NCBI GenBank assembly: GCA_025642075.2
Contig: JAODUO010001772.1
Location: 5,001 to 69,000 of the forward strand
DNA from: Ridgeia piscesae
Lineage: Eukaryota > Annelida > Polychaeta > Sabellida > Siboglinidae
Length of the DNA: 64,000 nt
Direction: 5' to 3'
A program made the position numbers and the translations under genes. Under the pieces are notes generated by a model. That model searched no databases, had not been told where the DNA came from, and saw only the letters and a program-made list of their open reading frames with translations. Below are positions 11,571-23,606 of this stretch, one piece after another (position 1 is the first letter of the stretch; every line of letters begins with the position of its first letter).

Positions 11571-11830
11571 CCGAGAACCCGAGCTTTCTCTGTTGCCGTA
11601 CCAACTATGTGGAATTAGCTTCCTACCAGTGTTAAATTAGATAGACATATATTTCTTTCCTCCGGCGTCTAAAACCTTATCTCTTTAATGCTGTCTATCC
11701 TCCTTAGCTTCCCAGCACCTTCATCCATCCGTCGATGACTCGCGCTTTGTTACACGCTTAAGAGATTACTTAATCCCTAGGCTTTGTCGCCCCATTGACT
11801 TTGATCTTGAGGATATTGGCCCCTAATAAG
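11571..11830 (+). pseudogene. 3'-terminal fragment of a third LINE
   Basis: Directly joined to E1: 'RTRAFSVAVPTMWN', a stop, then 'LPTSVKLDRHI' and 'FRRRLKTYLFN' in shifted frames. This is the generic C-terminal tail of L2/CR1/Jockey-group LINE polyproteins, different from E1's own C-terminus, which is seen intact at 42,100-42,420. The join is therefore a chimera or a neat insertion. Confidence 0.6.
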
Positions 11831-11849
11831 TGTTTTTTATTATTATTTG

Positions 11850-13110
11850 TATTTGCTGCATGTGTTGCCGGATATGAGGTAGGGGAAACCCGGGTAAAAC
11901 GGGATACCCGGGTAATATGGGAAATCCCTATATGCAAACAATAGTGCTACCACAAAACGTATTTTCGCTTCCAACTAGCATAGCGGTATCTGCTGACAAC
12001 TATACAAACCAATTTGTACGCAATTCTTCGCGGATTGAAACAATCGTTAGTAATCCTTACTTAGCTTTGATCCCTTGCTAAATTGTTTGTTTGACGATCC
12101 ATTTAAGTTTGCTAAGTAACATCTTGTCAGTTTTCCACTTCGAATGTCGTTTCAGCGTGTAATAGTTTTTCGTGAGAGTGGAGTTGCATGTAATGCCGTC
12201 TTGTTTTTGTATTTATCATTGAAAAAACGTTAAAAATGCAATTTACTTTGTCAATATGCCTGTTTCTGTGGAACGCATAATTTAACTAGTAGCTCATTAA
12301 ATTACATAAAGATGTGAGGTCTATGGATTACATAATTATACAAGAATAGTAATCCGCCCAAGGTATAGCAGTCAAATTCACAAAGATGTATGACATTTTG
12401 CTAATACGACCTTACCATATCGCATATTTTGGCTTTTCTTATTGTAGTTTACTAGTTCTAATACATCAGTTACTTAAAATAACTATTCTGAATATGTATG
12501 ACCAGGTCACATTAGCTAATGGCACAATTAAATATGCATCCCATATTTCCCCAATCAACATCCCATTTTACCCGTATATCCGGGTAAAATGGGGCATTTG
12601 CGGGTAAAACGGGATAATGCGTATTTATCAAAACAATAATGATGTCAACAACAAAAACATTACCATGCCATGTTGTGTTTTGGTGTTTTTGGCCGATACA
12701 CAACAAACTGTTACCCTAATGCGCACAATGTGGGTGCGACGAACAGCAGAACGTCAACTCTCCCATATTGCCCGGGTTTCCCCTACAACCTGGACCAACT
12801 ATTTTTCCACAACAAATGCTCATTCGCTGTACGAAAACAACGTCCTGTGTACCGTGTTTCTTGTCACCAGCCGATCATCAAAACATATGGTTCCGGCCAG
12901 ACAGACGTGTCCGAGGGGGTGGATAAGAGCGTGTTCCGGCTACTAGATGGCGGCATATCACAATCACAAAGGCCGGACAAGTCACGTGTACATGGACAAC
13001 GATTCATTCGGAGATTGTCGAAGGCCAACGAAGACGACTCCCTGTTCTATAACGTCGAGACAAAATGCGAATCCCGGCCGTGTCTCAACTACATAGACCA
13101 AACGCCAGGT
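11850..13110 (+). pseudogene. SSCC last-exon fragment, copy b (MITE-interrupted)
   Basis: After the MITE the frame reads 'YFSTTNAHSLYENN', 'MVPARQTCPRGW', then 'CSGY', a TAG (12,944) and 'HVYMDND'. A frameshift follows, then 'SLFYNVETKCESRPCLNYID' in the other frame. These match the family blocks [34 protein letters not shown] and [17 protein letters not shown] in order. The part before the MITE is short (about 30 bp aligning with the GAEY codons), so the exon is 5'-truncated as well. The MITE sits between 11,881 and 12,784. Not functional. Confidence 0.85.
11882..12783. mobile_element. MITE with TA target duplication
   Basis: 902-bp element beginning GGGGAAACCCGGG and ending CCCGGGTTTCCCC, flanked by TA at 11,880-11,881 and 12,784-12,785. 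The termini are followed by the repeated motif GGGTAAAACGGGATA, which recurs inside near 12,600. An imperfect palindrome built on GGGTAAAATGGG lies at about 12,561-12,595. No transposase frame. TA duplication and inverted ends suggest a non-autonomous Tc1/mariner-like or similar TA-target element; the superfamily is inferred. Confidence 0.8.
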
Positions 13111-13830
13111 GGGAATTTTGCAATAATCAATACAATGGCATATTATGATGTTACTGGAAAACAACATTCGTATGTTACATGTATGGATAAAACGTGTTCT
13201 TATCAAATAATTGTTACAGTTTATTATGCCACTTATATGGAGCCCTTTCGAGAGAAGTTGGTAGATTTCTCTTTGTTGTTCATCTTTAGGCTCGGACATT
13301 AGTCACCAGAAATGGCAAAGGTTTAATGCAATAAAATCAGTGCAAGGTAGCCCGATTTTATTCGTCACATATGGCATATACGTCTTAACGTCAACCAAAC
13401 TTTCAAGAGAAAGTGTTTCCTCTTTCCTTTCATGTTTTCAAGACGACAGTTTAATTACACTGCCATTGTGGGAAACGACTTCAAGAACAATGTGTTGCGT
13501 TTTACAATATCCATGTGCATCGGGCAAAATATGAGTAAAATTACTAATTAGTTATTTGCCCGCAATCAGAAACATTCATGCGTTTGTGCGTTTATGCGTT
13601 CGTACGTGTGCGCATGCGTCAAGGTGTGTCTTTCTGTTTCAACAGATATGTATATATGCGTATGTGTGTCCTCGTGCGTTTATGCATGTGTGTGCGCGTC
13701 GTATGTGCGTGCGCGCGCCTTTAAGTGTGTAATATGTATGTGCGTACCCGACTGCACGTATACTTGTGGCGAATGTTTGGTTCTATGTGTTTATGCATAC
13801 ATGCATATATTTATATATACAAAAACACAC
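13111..13830. other. No recognisable gene
   Basis: Ordinary sequence, then GTGCG-rich low complexity from about 13,570. Nothing coding recognised. Confidence 0.5.
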
Positions 13831-13837
13831 ACACAGA

Positions 13838-14264
<427 letters not shown>

Positions 14265-14417
14265 TTATATGTAGCGTATTCAGATAGTCACGACCACACA
14301 AGCATGCGCTTATACACTAAAACTAATTATATATAAAAACAAATAATTTAAGACACATTTTGTTGGAACTTTCATACTATAAAACTGTATGCTACTATTG
14401 TTCAAACTGCTTTTCAG

Positions 14418-14470
14418 GAACTATCAAACAAGCTTCGTCGACAGGCGGCGCTACATACATCCGATGGGGC
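14418..14470 (+). pseudogene. SSCC exon 2 copy truncated by a pentamer array
   Basis: A splice acceptor (ctgcttttcag, ending 14,417) precedes a phase-1 reading frame 'TIKQASSTGGATYIRWG', matching exon 2 of the intact gene ([12 protein letters not shown]). At the WG codons the exon stops and (CGGCA)n begins. The missing half encodes the TTCP...LVYAG block. Acceptor and phase are kept, so this was once a normal exon of another gene copy. No exon 1 or exon 3 lies close enough to pair with it confidently. Confidence 0.85.
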
Positions 14471-14775
14471 ACGGCACGGCACGGCACGGCACGGCACGGC
14501 ACGGCACGGCACGGCACGGCACGGCACGGCACGGCACGGCACGGCACGGCACGGCACGGCACGGCACGGCACGGCACGGCACGGCACGGCACGGCACGGC
14601 ACGGCATGATATTCAATCGGCACAGCACAGCACAGCACAGCACAGCACAGCACAGCACAGCACAGCACAGCACAGCACAGCACAGCACAGCACAGCACAG
14701 CACAGCACAGCACAGCACAGCACAGCACAGCACAGCACAGCACAGCACAGCACAGCACAGCACAGCACAGCACAG
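14471..14775. repeat. Pentanucleotide arrays (CGGCA)27 and (CACAG)31
   Basis: About 27 units of CGGCA at 14,471-14,606, a 14-bp spacer, then about 31 units of CACAG at 14,621-14,775. The two units differ at one position (CGGCA; AGCAC is a rotation of the second), so one may derive from the other. Frames across it (ARHGT, AQHST) are artefacts. Confidence 0.98.
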
Positions 14776-14901
14776 TATTTTCTGAGAAAAAGATTATCTT
14801 TATTTTGTTATTTCAAATTCGTTCTGAGATACAATTAGCACCTCTGCCATCTCGTGAACTAAAAGTGCTGCTACCTTGCGGTAAACGAAGCTAGGTGAGC
14901 G

Positions 14902-15305
14902 GTAGTCTCGGTTACCCAGACTCCGTGACGTGGCAGCACTTTTCACCCCCTCAACTCCGCCTGGCTGCGGTTGTAACCGCCAGGACGGCCTTATCCCAGA
15001 TTAGGGTAGAGATGCTGATTGGTTCTCAGGCCGAATTTGAAATAACAAATTAAATAAGGATACATTTTCATCAGATAATGTTGCATTATAAAATATATTC
15101 AAAATGAAACTTATATTAAAACAAAATAATTAACAATACAAATTTTTATTTTTTATAAAATCGGAATTACGACAGGATTAACCAGCATATGTGAGATAGC
15201 AGCATTGTTTAACCGACACGGATAGCATTCAAACGCCGGTAAAGTCACCAGACTGTCACCTCGGCGAAGTCACGTAGCCGAGCAACAGTCGGTTACGCGA
15301 GACTA
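14902..15305. mobile_element. hAT-like MITE, 404 bp
   Basis: Inverted ends (GTAGTCTCGGTTACC at the left; the right end read backwards starts TAGTCTCGCGTAACC), flanked by an exact 8-bp direct repeat GGTGAGCG at 14,894-14,901 and 15,306-15,313. The 8-bp duplication is typical of hAT elements. No transposase. Diverged relatives lie at about 25,500-25,850 and 54,560-54,700. Confidence 0.8.
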
Positions 15306-15313
15306 GGTGAGCG

Positions 15314-15550
15314 CTGTCGTTATAATGGTGGCGCCATTCGGCGGACCGAAAAACAATCAAATGGCGCGATATAGTGGGCTAGAAATAACCAACTTCTCAC
15401 TAACTTGTTGTGTCAAATTAGAACTCTCTCGTCGTATTTTTGTTGGATAGTCAAAAGCCAGTTTATAAAATCCGTTACGTGAATTTTGTTTATTCTTCCT
15501 ATATAGGCACATAGATATTGGACCACTAGTTCTGGTATATTGAAGAGGGT

Positions 15551-15625
<75 letters not shown>

Positions 15626-16550
15626 TGCATGCATTATTGTATTATGTGTATATGTATGTATGTATATACCTACTCAATTTGAATCGCTCGCAGTACCAAC
15701 GTGCTTCGTTACGTTGCGATACTTTCTTCTTCTGATTGCTCAGTTTGGGATTTTTCTCGGATTCACATTAATTAGTAACATCTTTGTATCGTTGCTCATT
15801 AGCAACGTCCGCTTGCATCGGTTGGAGGTGAGAATCTTGGATGTTGCCGAGCGCTTCGAACGTTCTGGCTTTGGGCCCCAACTCTAGAAGAGGCAAAACA
15901 GCCGACGGGGTAATTAGGCTTTGCTTGTCATATGCTTTGTAATGAATATTACTTGCCAAACACCTGCAATAGTACCCTACTTGTCTTCTCGCCTCCTTCC
16001 CTCCTCTCTCCCTTCTCCTTACCTCTTCCTTCCATCCCCATTCCCTCATAAATATATATTCATTCCCACCTCTTCCTTCCCTCCTCTTTCCTTCCTTGTC
16101 CCCGTCTTCATTTCGTCTCAGAAAGTCATGTGATATACGTGTTACATGACATTTCATTATCTCAACTGATACACGGTCGACCACGTTTTGACGGTTTCTC
16201 CGTAGAAGCCACTTGCCAGCGGTGGCACGTAACGAACGACAAATACTTCTTTATAATTCTTTAAACGTACTTCTGTCAAGTAATCAGCATGCAATGATGT
16301 ACAATTTTAATAAAGTATGTTTTCTTGCAAACAAATAGTTTTATCTAAAGTAACAATACTTTTTACTTCGAAACTTTCGTTTAATTCGCGAGTTTCGTGT
16401 AGGATAAAGTAATTATTGTAGTCTCGCATTTTGTGTGCCTGCTGTGATATTGAAATGAAACGTTGAATTGCACTGTTATTGTTATTATTCGAATAACTTT
16501 TGAAGTTATCTTTTTATTTCTCAAGTGGATTTTCACATAGTGCAATTTTG
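15314..16550. other. No recognisable gene; (TA)n at 15,554-15,618
   Basis: A 60-bp TA run and a pyrimidine-rich tract near 15,980-16,100. No coding features recognised. Confidence 0.5.
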
Positions 16551-18085
16551 AGGTGGGTAACTAGTACTTTTACTTAAGTACAACACAAAAGTAATTACGT
16601 CAACAGTGCAACTCATTGAACACTCGCAGAAATAAAATCAACGTTGAAAGATACAAAGAAAACTAGCAGCTAAACAAATAACATTCGGCCCCGAGTCGTA
16701 TTCTGATGCATTCAGAGCTATTCCATCCGAGCTTTGGCTCTTAAACACACAGCGTCCTCACACGGATGGTATAAAAACTTAAAACAGATACCATGCTAAA
16801 CGACGAGGCGTCCGAGATTGAGCGAGATATGTGCGCGTTTGGTTCCAAAGGCGGAAGTGCCCCAGCTACTCTCTAACAGCAAGACGAGTGTTAAATAATT
16901 TGTTGCGCGTTTGCCTGTGTACGTGGTGTGTCACTGCCCATGGATGGATCCAGATGGAATAGTGTACGCGGACACAAAGAAGATGGGCGTGTTTCTGTTC
17001 CCTTAATAATGTTGTCTCGTAATCGAACTCAATTAAAACAGTATTCTATTCCGGTGTTCTACTAGCAACGTATAAGTGTATCAAGCAGAACCAAATGCTA
17101 AGGCATACAACAACAAATACAGCCTATTCAGTTCGCATATAAAACTGTTGCTGTCCACTCTATCACAAATAGCTTAATTTTATGCATGTGCAAAGTGTCC
17201 CTCTGATAAATAAGTACGACATCCCATTTTTTATGAAAACATATGAGGCACCTTTACGAAAATATTACATTTTAACTATTCTTTACATATTTTGGAAGTG
17301 ATGTGTCAATCAAATGCAAAGATTATTCTGGTCTTTAACGTACAATATAATTTATATTTTTATTTTTGGCGTCTGGAAAAGTTCGAAAAGAAACCCGTGC
17401 ATGGTGCCCCGGCCTCCGCTAAACCTCGTTATTGGCTGACTTATTTACACCTATCCCTTGTCACGGCAAGTAGCAACGCACAGGGCACACGTGGGTGAAA
17501 GGGATACCTCTCCTCTACGACCCCACGACGGGTCTAGGATTTCGCCTGTGAAACTCACCAAACACACCCAACTGCAGCCCCGTTTAGGCCTGCCAAAAAC
17601 CATCATCACAAAAACTCCTAATGCACATCTTCATATATAAACGTGAGCGCAAGACCCCTTGGATGCGGAACATATACACAACTATATGTTTTCCAGCAAG
17701 AACTCCGCCAGGCGATGAAAACATTGTTGTAGAACATATGCATTTAGTCGAATATTGTGTTGAAATTCGGTTTAAGAAGATTGTTTTCTTTATGGCAAAA
17801 ACATAAGGAAACGTTGCTATACTAGCAAATATATGCAGTAATTTTGATCTAGGAGCTGACAAGCCGCATCAGTTATGGAATTCACACTAATAACAGCTAA
17901 TAACCGTCACCAACACTGCTGGCGAAACAAAGCTTGGCGGAGGTCATGTGCATAATTTTGTTTATGACCTAATACAATTGTGACGTATCGGATGCGTCAT
18001 TATCGCTATTAAAAAGTGATGTCACGTTTTCTGTAACAAATATTGTTTTATGTAAATTTGCCCAGCGCATACCTTAAATGGTCAT
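16551..18085. other. No recognisable gene
   Basis: Begins with 'gaggtgggtaactagtac', reminiscent of the end of hAT MITEs, but no partner end was found. The rest is unassigned. Confidence 0.45.
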
Positions 18086-18173
18086 GATATTCCTATATAG
18101 CCTATGATATAGAACATCTGGTTCAGGTTGATATTCCTATATAGCCTATGATATAGAACATCTGGTTCAGGTT
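18086..18173. repeat. Perfect 44-bp tandem duplication
   Basis: Two identical 44-bp units (18,086-18,129 and 18,130-18,173), each starting 'gatattcctatatagcc'. Identity implies a recent origin. Confidence 0.95.
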
Positions 18174-19520
18174 CATATTTTAGAACAATGTCCCTGCACA
18201 ATCAGTGTTATATTTTACGGTAGCAATAAAACGTCAACTGTTTTTCCATTTACGTCAGTGCGTAACGTAACAATGAAAGGTTCTTGAATGCAACTTGTTT
18301 CCCAGGGTACAGTATCACGTAACAATGTTACGCGGCCCCGTTTTAGACTTGTGGTCAAGACGAGTTTAATGACACACATTGTTACAAACATTTGAATTGT
18401 CAACCAGTTTTAAAGCTCTTTACGTCACTTACTGATTGTGGTATGTATGCACGTTTTCAGATTTTAGGTTTTTATGTGAGAAAACGTGGTTTTATGTAAC
18501 ATTTTATGAAAATCATTTACAACAGTAATTTATGACATCACAAGGCATCCAAAAACATGACATGTTTCCAAATCAATTTATTATTTAACATAGAAAGGTG
18601 ATTAATTTTCCCAAAAATTCTAAATTTATTATTCAACAAAATGACAAACAGTAATTACAATAAATAGTTATACGTCACATTTCAGGTATAATCGGTGTTG
18701 TATATGTTGGTTATGTTTCAGTAATCACGGTGCAGAAACACATCTATATATTCGTCGGCGGGGGTGCGTGTGCATCCATCGCATCTTATCACTGTCTGCT
18801 TTTGGCTGTGCAGACTGCAGTTGCTGGAGATCGTGCTGCATTTGGACCTGCATGTTACAAGCACAATGCAGACGTTTGCAGTTGCAGGAAGGCTTGATCA
18901 AACTGTTTGTACTGCTATATTTGCATAGAGCCACACTTTCTCCAGGAAACTTCAGTGGTCTAAATGAAACTCCATTGCACCCTTTATCGAAAGCAGCTTC
19001 TCCTGATACCCTCTTTCGAACAGAACATACCCGGCTTGGTCAACATATCCAAGTGGAAATATATCACCACGCAACCGGCAAACGAACCCTTTCGTGACTT
19101 TCTTTTAAATTGTAATACATTTGCTAATCATAATACCAAATTTGAACCAATATTACTCAACAAACCTTCACGAGGCCTGTCTATGTTAAAAATCGTAAAA
19201 GTGTTTACTATGTCCACGAATCTAGGTCATTGAATACAAAATATGGTGTTAGTCGGCAATTTTGTTCTAATGTGTAAGTTATCCAACGTGAAAAAAGTTT
19301 GTCTCGCCCTTTGCAACACATGACCAAAACAAGGTAACAATTAGGAACGTCATAGTTCAGAACGTCACCAGCGTGTAACATCGTGCCAACTATACGCTAT
19401 TATTTATTTATGGTTATCCATTTTCAAGAGATGCGTTTAGTTGTTAAGCTATGAGACACCAGTAAACGTGCATATTAAATACGATGATATATAAATAAAA
19501 AACAATAAAAAAAATAAAAA
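18174..19520. other. No clear gene; possible Penelope 5' remnant near 18,950-19,240
   Basis: Frames around 18,960-19,100 ('GLNETPLHPLS', 'LLLIPSFEQNIPG') faintly recall the start of Penelope-like RT proteins, which would fit the element at 19.7 kb. Too weak to call. Confidence 0.3.
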
Positions 19521-19524
19521 AATA

Positions 19525-19537
19525 TATATATATATAC

Positions 19538-19572
<35 letters not shown>

Positions 19573-19697
19573 TGTGCGTGTGCGTGTGCGCGTTCGCGTG
19601 CGCGTGCGCGTTCGCGTTCGCGTTCGCGTTCGCGTTCGCGTGCGCGTGCGCGTGCGCGTGCGCGTGCGCGTGCGCTTGCGCTTGCGCTTGCGCTTGC
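19525..19697. repeat. Microsatellite (TA)n(GT)n(GTGCGC/GTTCGC)n
   Basis: Compound run ending in GCGTGC and GCGCTT units that abut the Penelope-like coding sequence directly. Confidence 0.95.
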
Positions 19698-21063
19698 GAT
19701 TGACTGGAATCGAAATACCTAGGGATGCCCTACTGTTCTCCATGGATGTAGAAAGCCTCTATACCAATATTGACAATAATTCGGGGATTGAATCAGTAAA
19801 ACAAGCTTTTCTACGGAACCCGGACTTTGACCGCCCAGACGTAAACATTTTAGAACTACTTAAAATCTCATTGGAACACAACGACTTTTTATTCGCATCC
19901 AACTGGTACCTTCAAATCTTTGGCACTGCAATGGGAAAACGATTTGCCCCCAACTATGCCAACCTTTTCATGGCCGAATGGGAAAAACAAGCACTAAGGA
20001 AATGCAATAAATTACCTTTGATTTATCTACGATATTTGAACGATATTTTTGGTATCTGGTGATGATGAATATCTTCCTGGACTTTCTAAACAGCCATAAA
20101 AATTGTGTTAAACTAACGTCGGTAACGAGTAAACAATCCATTGATTTCCTGGACACTACGATCTTTAAAGGGAAACACTTTAATTCGAATGGACACCTTG
20201 ACAGCAAGGTTTACTTTAAACCAACAGATACACATCAACTACTGTACAAAGACTCGTTCCATCCCAAACATACCTTCTCTGGTATACTCAAGTCGCAACT
20301 ACTACGATTTCACAGGATATGCAACAATAAATCAGACTTCGAGGAAGCCGTTCAAATACTTTTCCATAGTGTGAGGCAAAGGAATTACACACCACGTTTT
20401 TTAAGGCACATCAAAAACACAACCCTAGCGGACATTAAAAATAGGAGTAGAAAAGAACAAGCCGCGAAATGCCAGGTTAAAAGATGTCAAGCCTGTACGG
20501 TATTTGTAGATTTCACTCCTATTAATAACACAAAGGTGACACAACGGGACACAATCAACAATTGCGGTACATCCAATGTGGTGTACCTAATTACATGCAA
20601 CGCTTGTTCAGTTAGTTACGTGGGTGAGACGGGCAATCAACTCAGGACACGCCTGAATAACCATAGGTCGGGCATAAGACATAACAACGACACACAAGTG
20701 GCCAGACATTTTAACGAAGCCGGTCACTCATATGCCGATTTGCGAATCACAATCTTGGAATCAGGGCCATTTTCTGACGACACCTCATTGGAAAACATCT
20801 ACCGACGGAACTATGAATCCAAATAGATTACAAGACTTAAAACTAGGCAGCCAGGAGGTTTAAATATTAGAGAGGACTCTTTTGATAGTATACCTTTTGT
20901 GATTCGTTTCTCCCACCAAGGGAAGACAATTGCTAAACTGGCTAAAGCTACCTATAAACTGCTTCAATCTGCTTATCCAGACATTTACACGCTTCGGTTT
21001 ATAACAGCCTTTTCCAAGAATAAGAATCTTAAAGATATGCTGGTGTCCACCAAATTACAATGA
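19698..21063 (+). pseudogene. Penelope-like element: RT and GIY-YIG endonuclease
   Basis: RT part (19,698-20,060): 'LFSMDVESLYTNID' (motif A), 'GTAMGKRFAPNYANLFMAEW' (motif B) and 'RYLNDIFGIW' (motif C). Motif C should carry two Asp, but the first is Asn (AAC, 20,040-20,042). TGA codons and a shift follow the W. The second frame (20,059-20,826) runs through the thumb and a Cys-rich linker ('CQVKRCQAC') into a GIY-YIG domain: 'VVYLITCNACSVSYVGETGN', 'RTRLNNHRSGI', 'HFNEAGHS'. After TAG at 20,824 further conserved-looking text continues to a TGA at 21,061-21,063. 5'-truncated at the microsatellite. Class is confident; clade is not. Confidence 0.85.
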
Positions 21064-22100
21064 ACAATGGATTTCACGGCACAATGTAGGGTGTGACTGA
21101 GACAGTGCGTGGTCCTGGGTGGGGGGTGGGCGGGGTTTGGGACGGCGTCTTGTGGCGGTTCCTGGCCGGGAGTGATGTAGTTGTTATGGGGATTGGATTG
21201 CGTGCGTGGTTCGTCGGGCTGCAGCAGCGCTGGTCCGTGCGGCTTCGCGCGTGCCAGTCCCTTGTACAACTGCATTATGATAGTTATTATTCTAGACATT
21301 ACTTAATGTATTCTGATTCTTTGCAGATGTACAATTGTTTAGTTGTTATGGAGTTTAGATTAAGTGTGGGGTTCGTCGGGCCGCAGCGGTTTCTTAGGTG
21401 TCGGTCAATTGTGCTACGGTGCTATGACATAAGTTTAGGCATACAATAATGAACTATTATTGTTATTCTACATGTTTACCAACCAGGGGATAGTTCTATG
21501 TATTAATTACTAATAAACAACGTCACGAGGATTGTGGAGGTGTGAGGTGGCCAGCAGTAGCGGCACTGCGGGCTGCACCACAGTTTCGCAATGCCCTGCT
21601 TAAATTGTACTTTTTCATTTCAGACCGTATTTTCTCACTGCATATCTCATGTTTTTCCAGTACAACAGGGTCCCTCTTGCATTTAAATGTACACCATCTA
21701 CAAAAAAATATATAAAAAGGAAAAATAACAAAAAAATTGTTTTAATCAATTTTTATTTTTTAACAGAACAGAATGGAGAACATCAACTTCCATAGTCGAT
21801 CTTACATAAATGATAATTGTTTAATGTATATTGACATGGGAGTGTAACGGCTGCATGCACTCCTGTGCTTCCGGTATATACGCGTATTCTTGTTCAAATA
21901 TATGTTATTCACTTTTAGGCAACTCATATAAACCCCCTCTCTTTTTTACAGGTATACCCTATATCGGAAAGGATTACACTGACTGATCAGTCATCATGAA
22001 CTTAGAGTTCACATCCGCCACCTATACTCCGTTGCCAGTGCATTAGGGGCATTGTTCATGTTCCAAAAATCCTAAATAGAGGATACTTGAACTAAGTACA
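21064..22100. other. No recognisable gene
   Basis: Possibly the 3' flank of the Penelope-like element; includes two similar phrases 'gttcgtcgggc.gcagc' near 21,210 and 21,370. Otherwise unassigned. Confidence 0.45.
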
Positions 22101-22111
22101 CCCATTTCCCA

Positions 22112-22196
22112 TAAATACATACATACATACATACATACATACATACATACATACATAAATGCATGCATGCATGCATGCATGCATGCATGCATACAT

Positions 22197-22255
<59 letters not shown>

Positions 22256-22586
22256 TACATCCATACATACATACATACATACATACATACATACATACAT
22301 ACATACATACATACATAAATAACATCATGCATGCATGCATGCATGCACAACATACATACATACATACATACATACACACAACATACATACATACATACAT
22401 ACATACATACATACACACACACATACATACATACATACATACATACATACATACATACATACATACATACATACATACATACATACATACATACATACAT
22501 CCATACATCCATACATCCATACATACATAAATACATACATACATACATACATACATACATACATACATACATACATACATACATAC
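22112..22586. repeat. Microsatellite (CATA)n / (CATG)n / (CA)n
   Basis: Nearly 480 bp of CATA with CATG and CA blocks. Frames of IHTY or MYVC repeats are artefacts. Confidence 0.98.
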
Positions 22587-22845
22587 TGTTTAACCCGAAG
22601 CGGAAATAGTTTTCGGCAGCCACCTGAAGGACTAATTTGCCCTTTTAGGGAAGCATTGCTTAGCTTCATATTATGAGGAACGGGCTAGAAGAAAGTACCC
22701 TAAAATTGCCTGTTTCACCTCTCCTGGCCAGCTTACCGCGGCTGGCGGGAATCCTATTTTGCATCTGAAAACCAAAGACAACAATTCTCTTCTGACTGTA
22801 GGAGCGTGAAACGCACAACCTCTCATGGATCGTTTTGAGACGTAA
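22587..22845. repeat. Dispersed repeat R1, copy 2
   Basis: Partner of 270-522. It begins exactly at the end of the CATA array and ends about 90 bp before the acceptor of SSCC copy c. Confidence 0.75.
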
Positions 22846-22933
22846 TAAATATATACATATTCTAATTCGATGATTAAACATAGATGTTTTTTCTATCTGG
22901 AATCTGAAAATATATTGTATATCTGTTTTCCAG

Positions 22934-23521
22934 GTGTTGCGGCTGGTTCTCATTTGAGCCACAGCGGCGGTGGTTCCAATTACCTTTGCTTGCCCAGAAA
23001 CCCCGAATGGGGGAAAACGAAGGCTTCCAGACCTGGGAGAGCTTGTACGGCGCGGAATAAAAGGTTGTCTACACCTTCGACCCATTCCCTACGTTAATGG
23101 CCGATCGGTGCACGACAACGAGGTTCCATTTGCCGTGTCCCTTGTGACCAGCCGCCCAACGAAACTGATGGTTCCTGCCGGACTGACCTGTCCGGACGGC
23201 TGGACGAAAGAGTATTCGGGGTATTTGATGGCGCAAAAGCGCACTCAGACCCGAATAACCTACGTATCAGTGGACAACGACCCGGAAATCATCGAAGGCA
23301 GAGCGGCCGACCGAAATAGCGTCCTTTTTTTACATCGCCGAGGCGGTCTGTGGTGAACTGCCTTGTCCTAATTACGTAGATTTCTGGGAAATCACGTGTG
23401 TTGTGTGTACGAAATCATGCGCCAACGAACAAACACGTTTACAATATTACGGGGAAAACATACCCGAAGAGGGTATTAATATCGTATTAATCAATCAGAG
23501 TATATATACAATAACACCTTA
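22934..23521 (+). pseudogene. SSCC last-exon copy c
   Basis: Acceptor 'tgttttccag' ends at 22,933 and the phase-1 exon reads '[20 protein letters not shown]' then 'PRNPEWG', the family's first block. Frames then shift: near the G run at about 23,010, at the GAATAAAAG site (a TAA within the GAEY codons, about 23,058), near 23,085, and at a T run near 23,325. Between shifts the text is good: 'VNGRSVHDNEVPFAVSLVTS', 'LMVPAGLTCPDGWTKEYSGY', 'CGELPCPNY', 'WEITCVVCTK'. The usual stop after VCSK is lost and the frame would run to TAA at about 23,519. Cys in VPCAVC are Phe and Ser. Some shifts lie in homopolymers and could be assembly errors; the internal TAA is less easily dismissed. Confidence 0.88.
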
Positions 23522-23606
23522 ATAGCAGAGTGGCATAGTGTTGCTTATTTACAAAACAATACTGTAACAACTAAATAAAATGGATGTATTACATATACAA
23601 AGAATG

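Noticed and set aside
14360..14838. Frames of ARHGT, AQHST and CCAVL repeats
   Set aside because: Artefacts of the two pentanucleotide arrays.
22043..22676. MYVC / IHTY repeat frames
   Set aside because: Artefacts of the CATA microsatellite.
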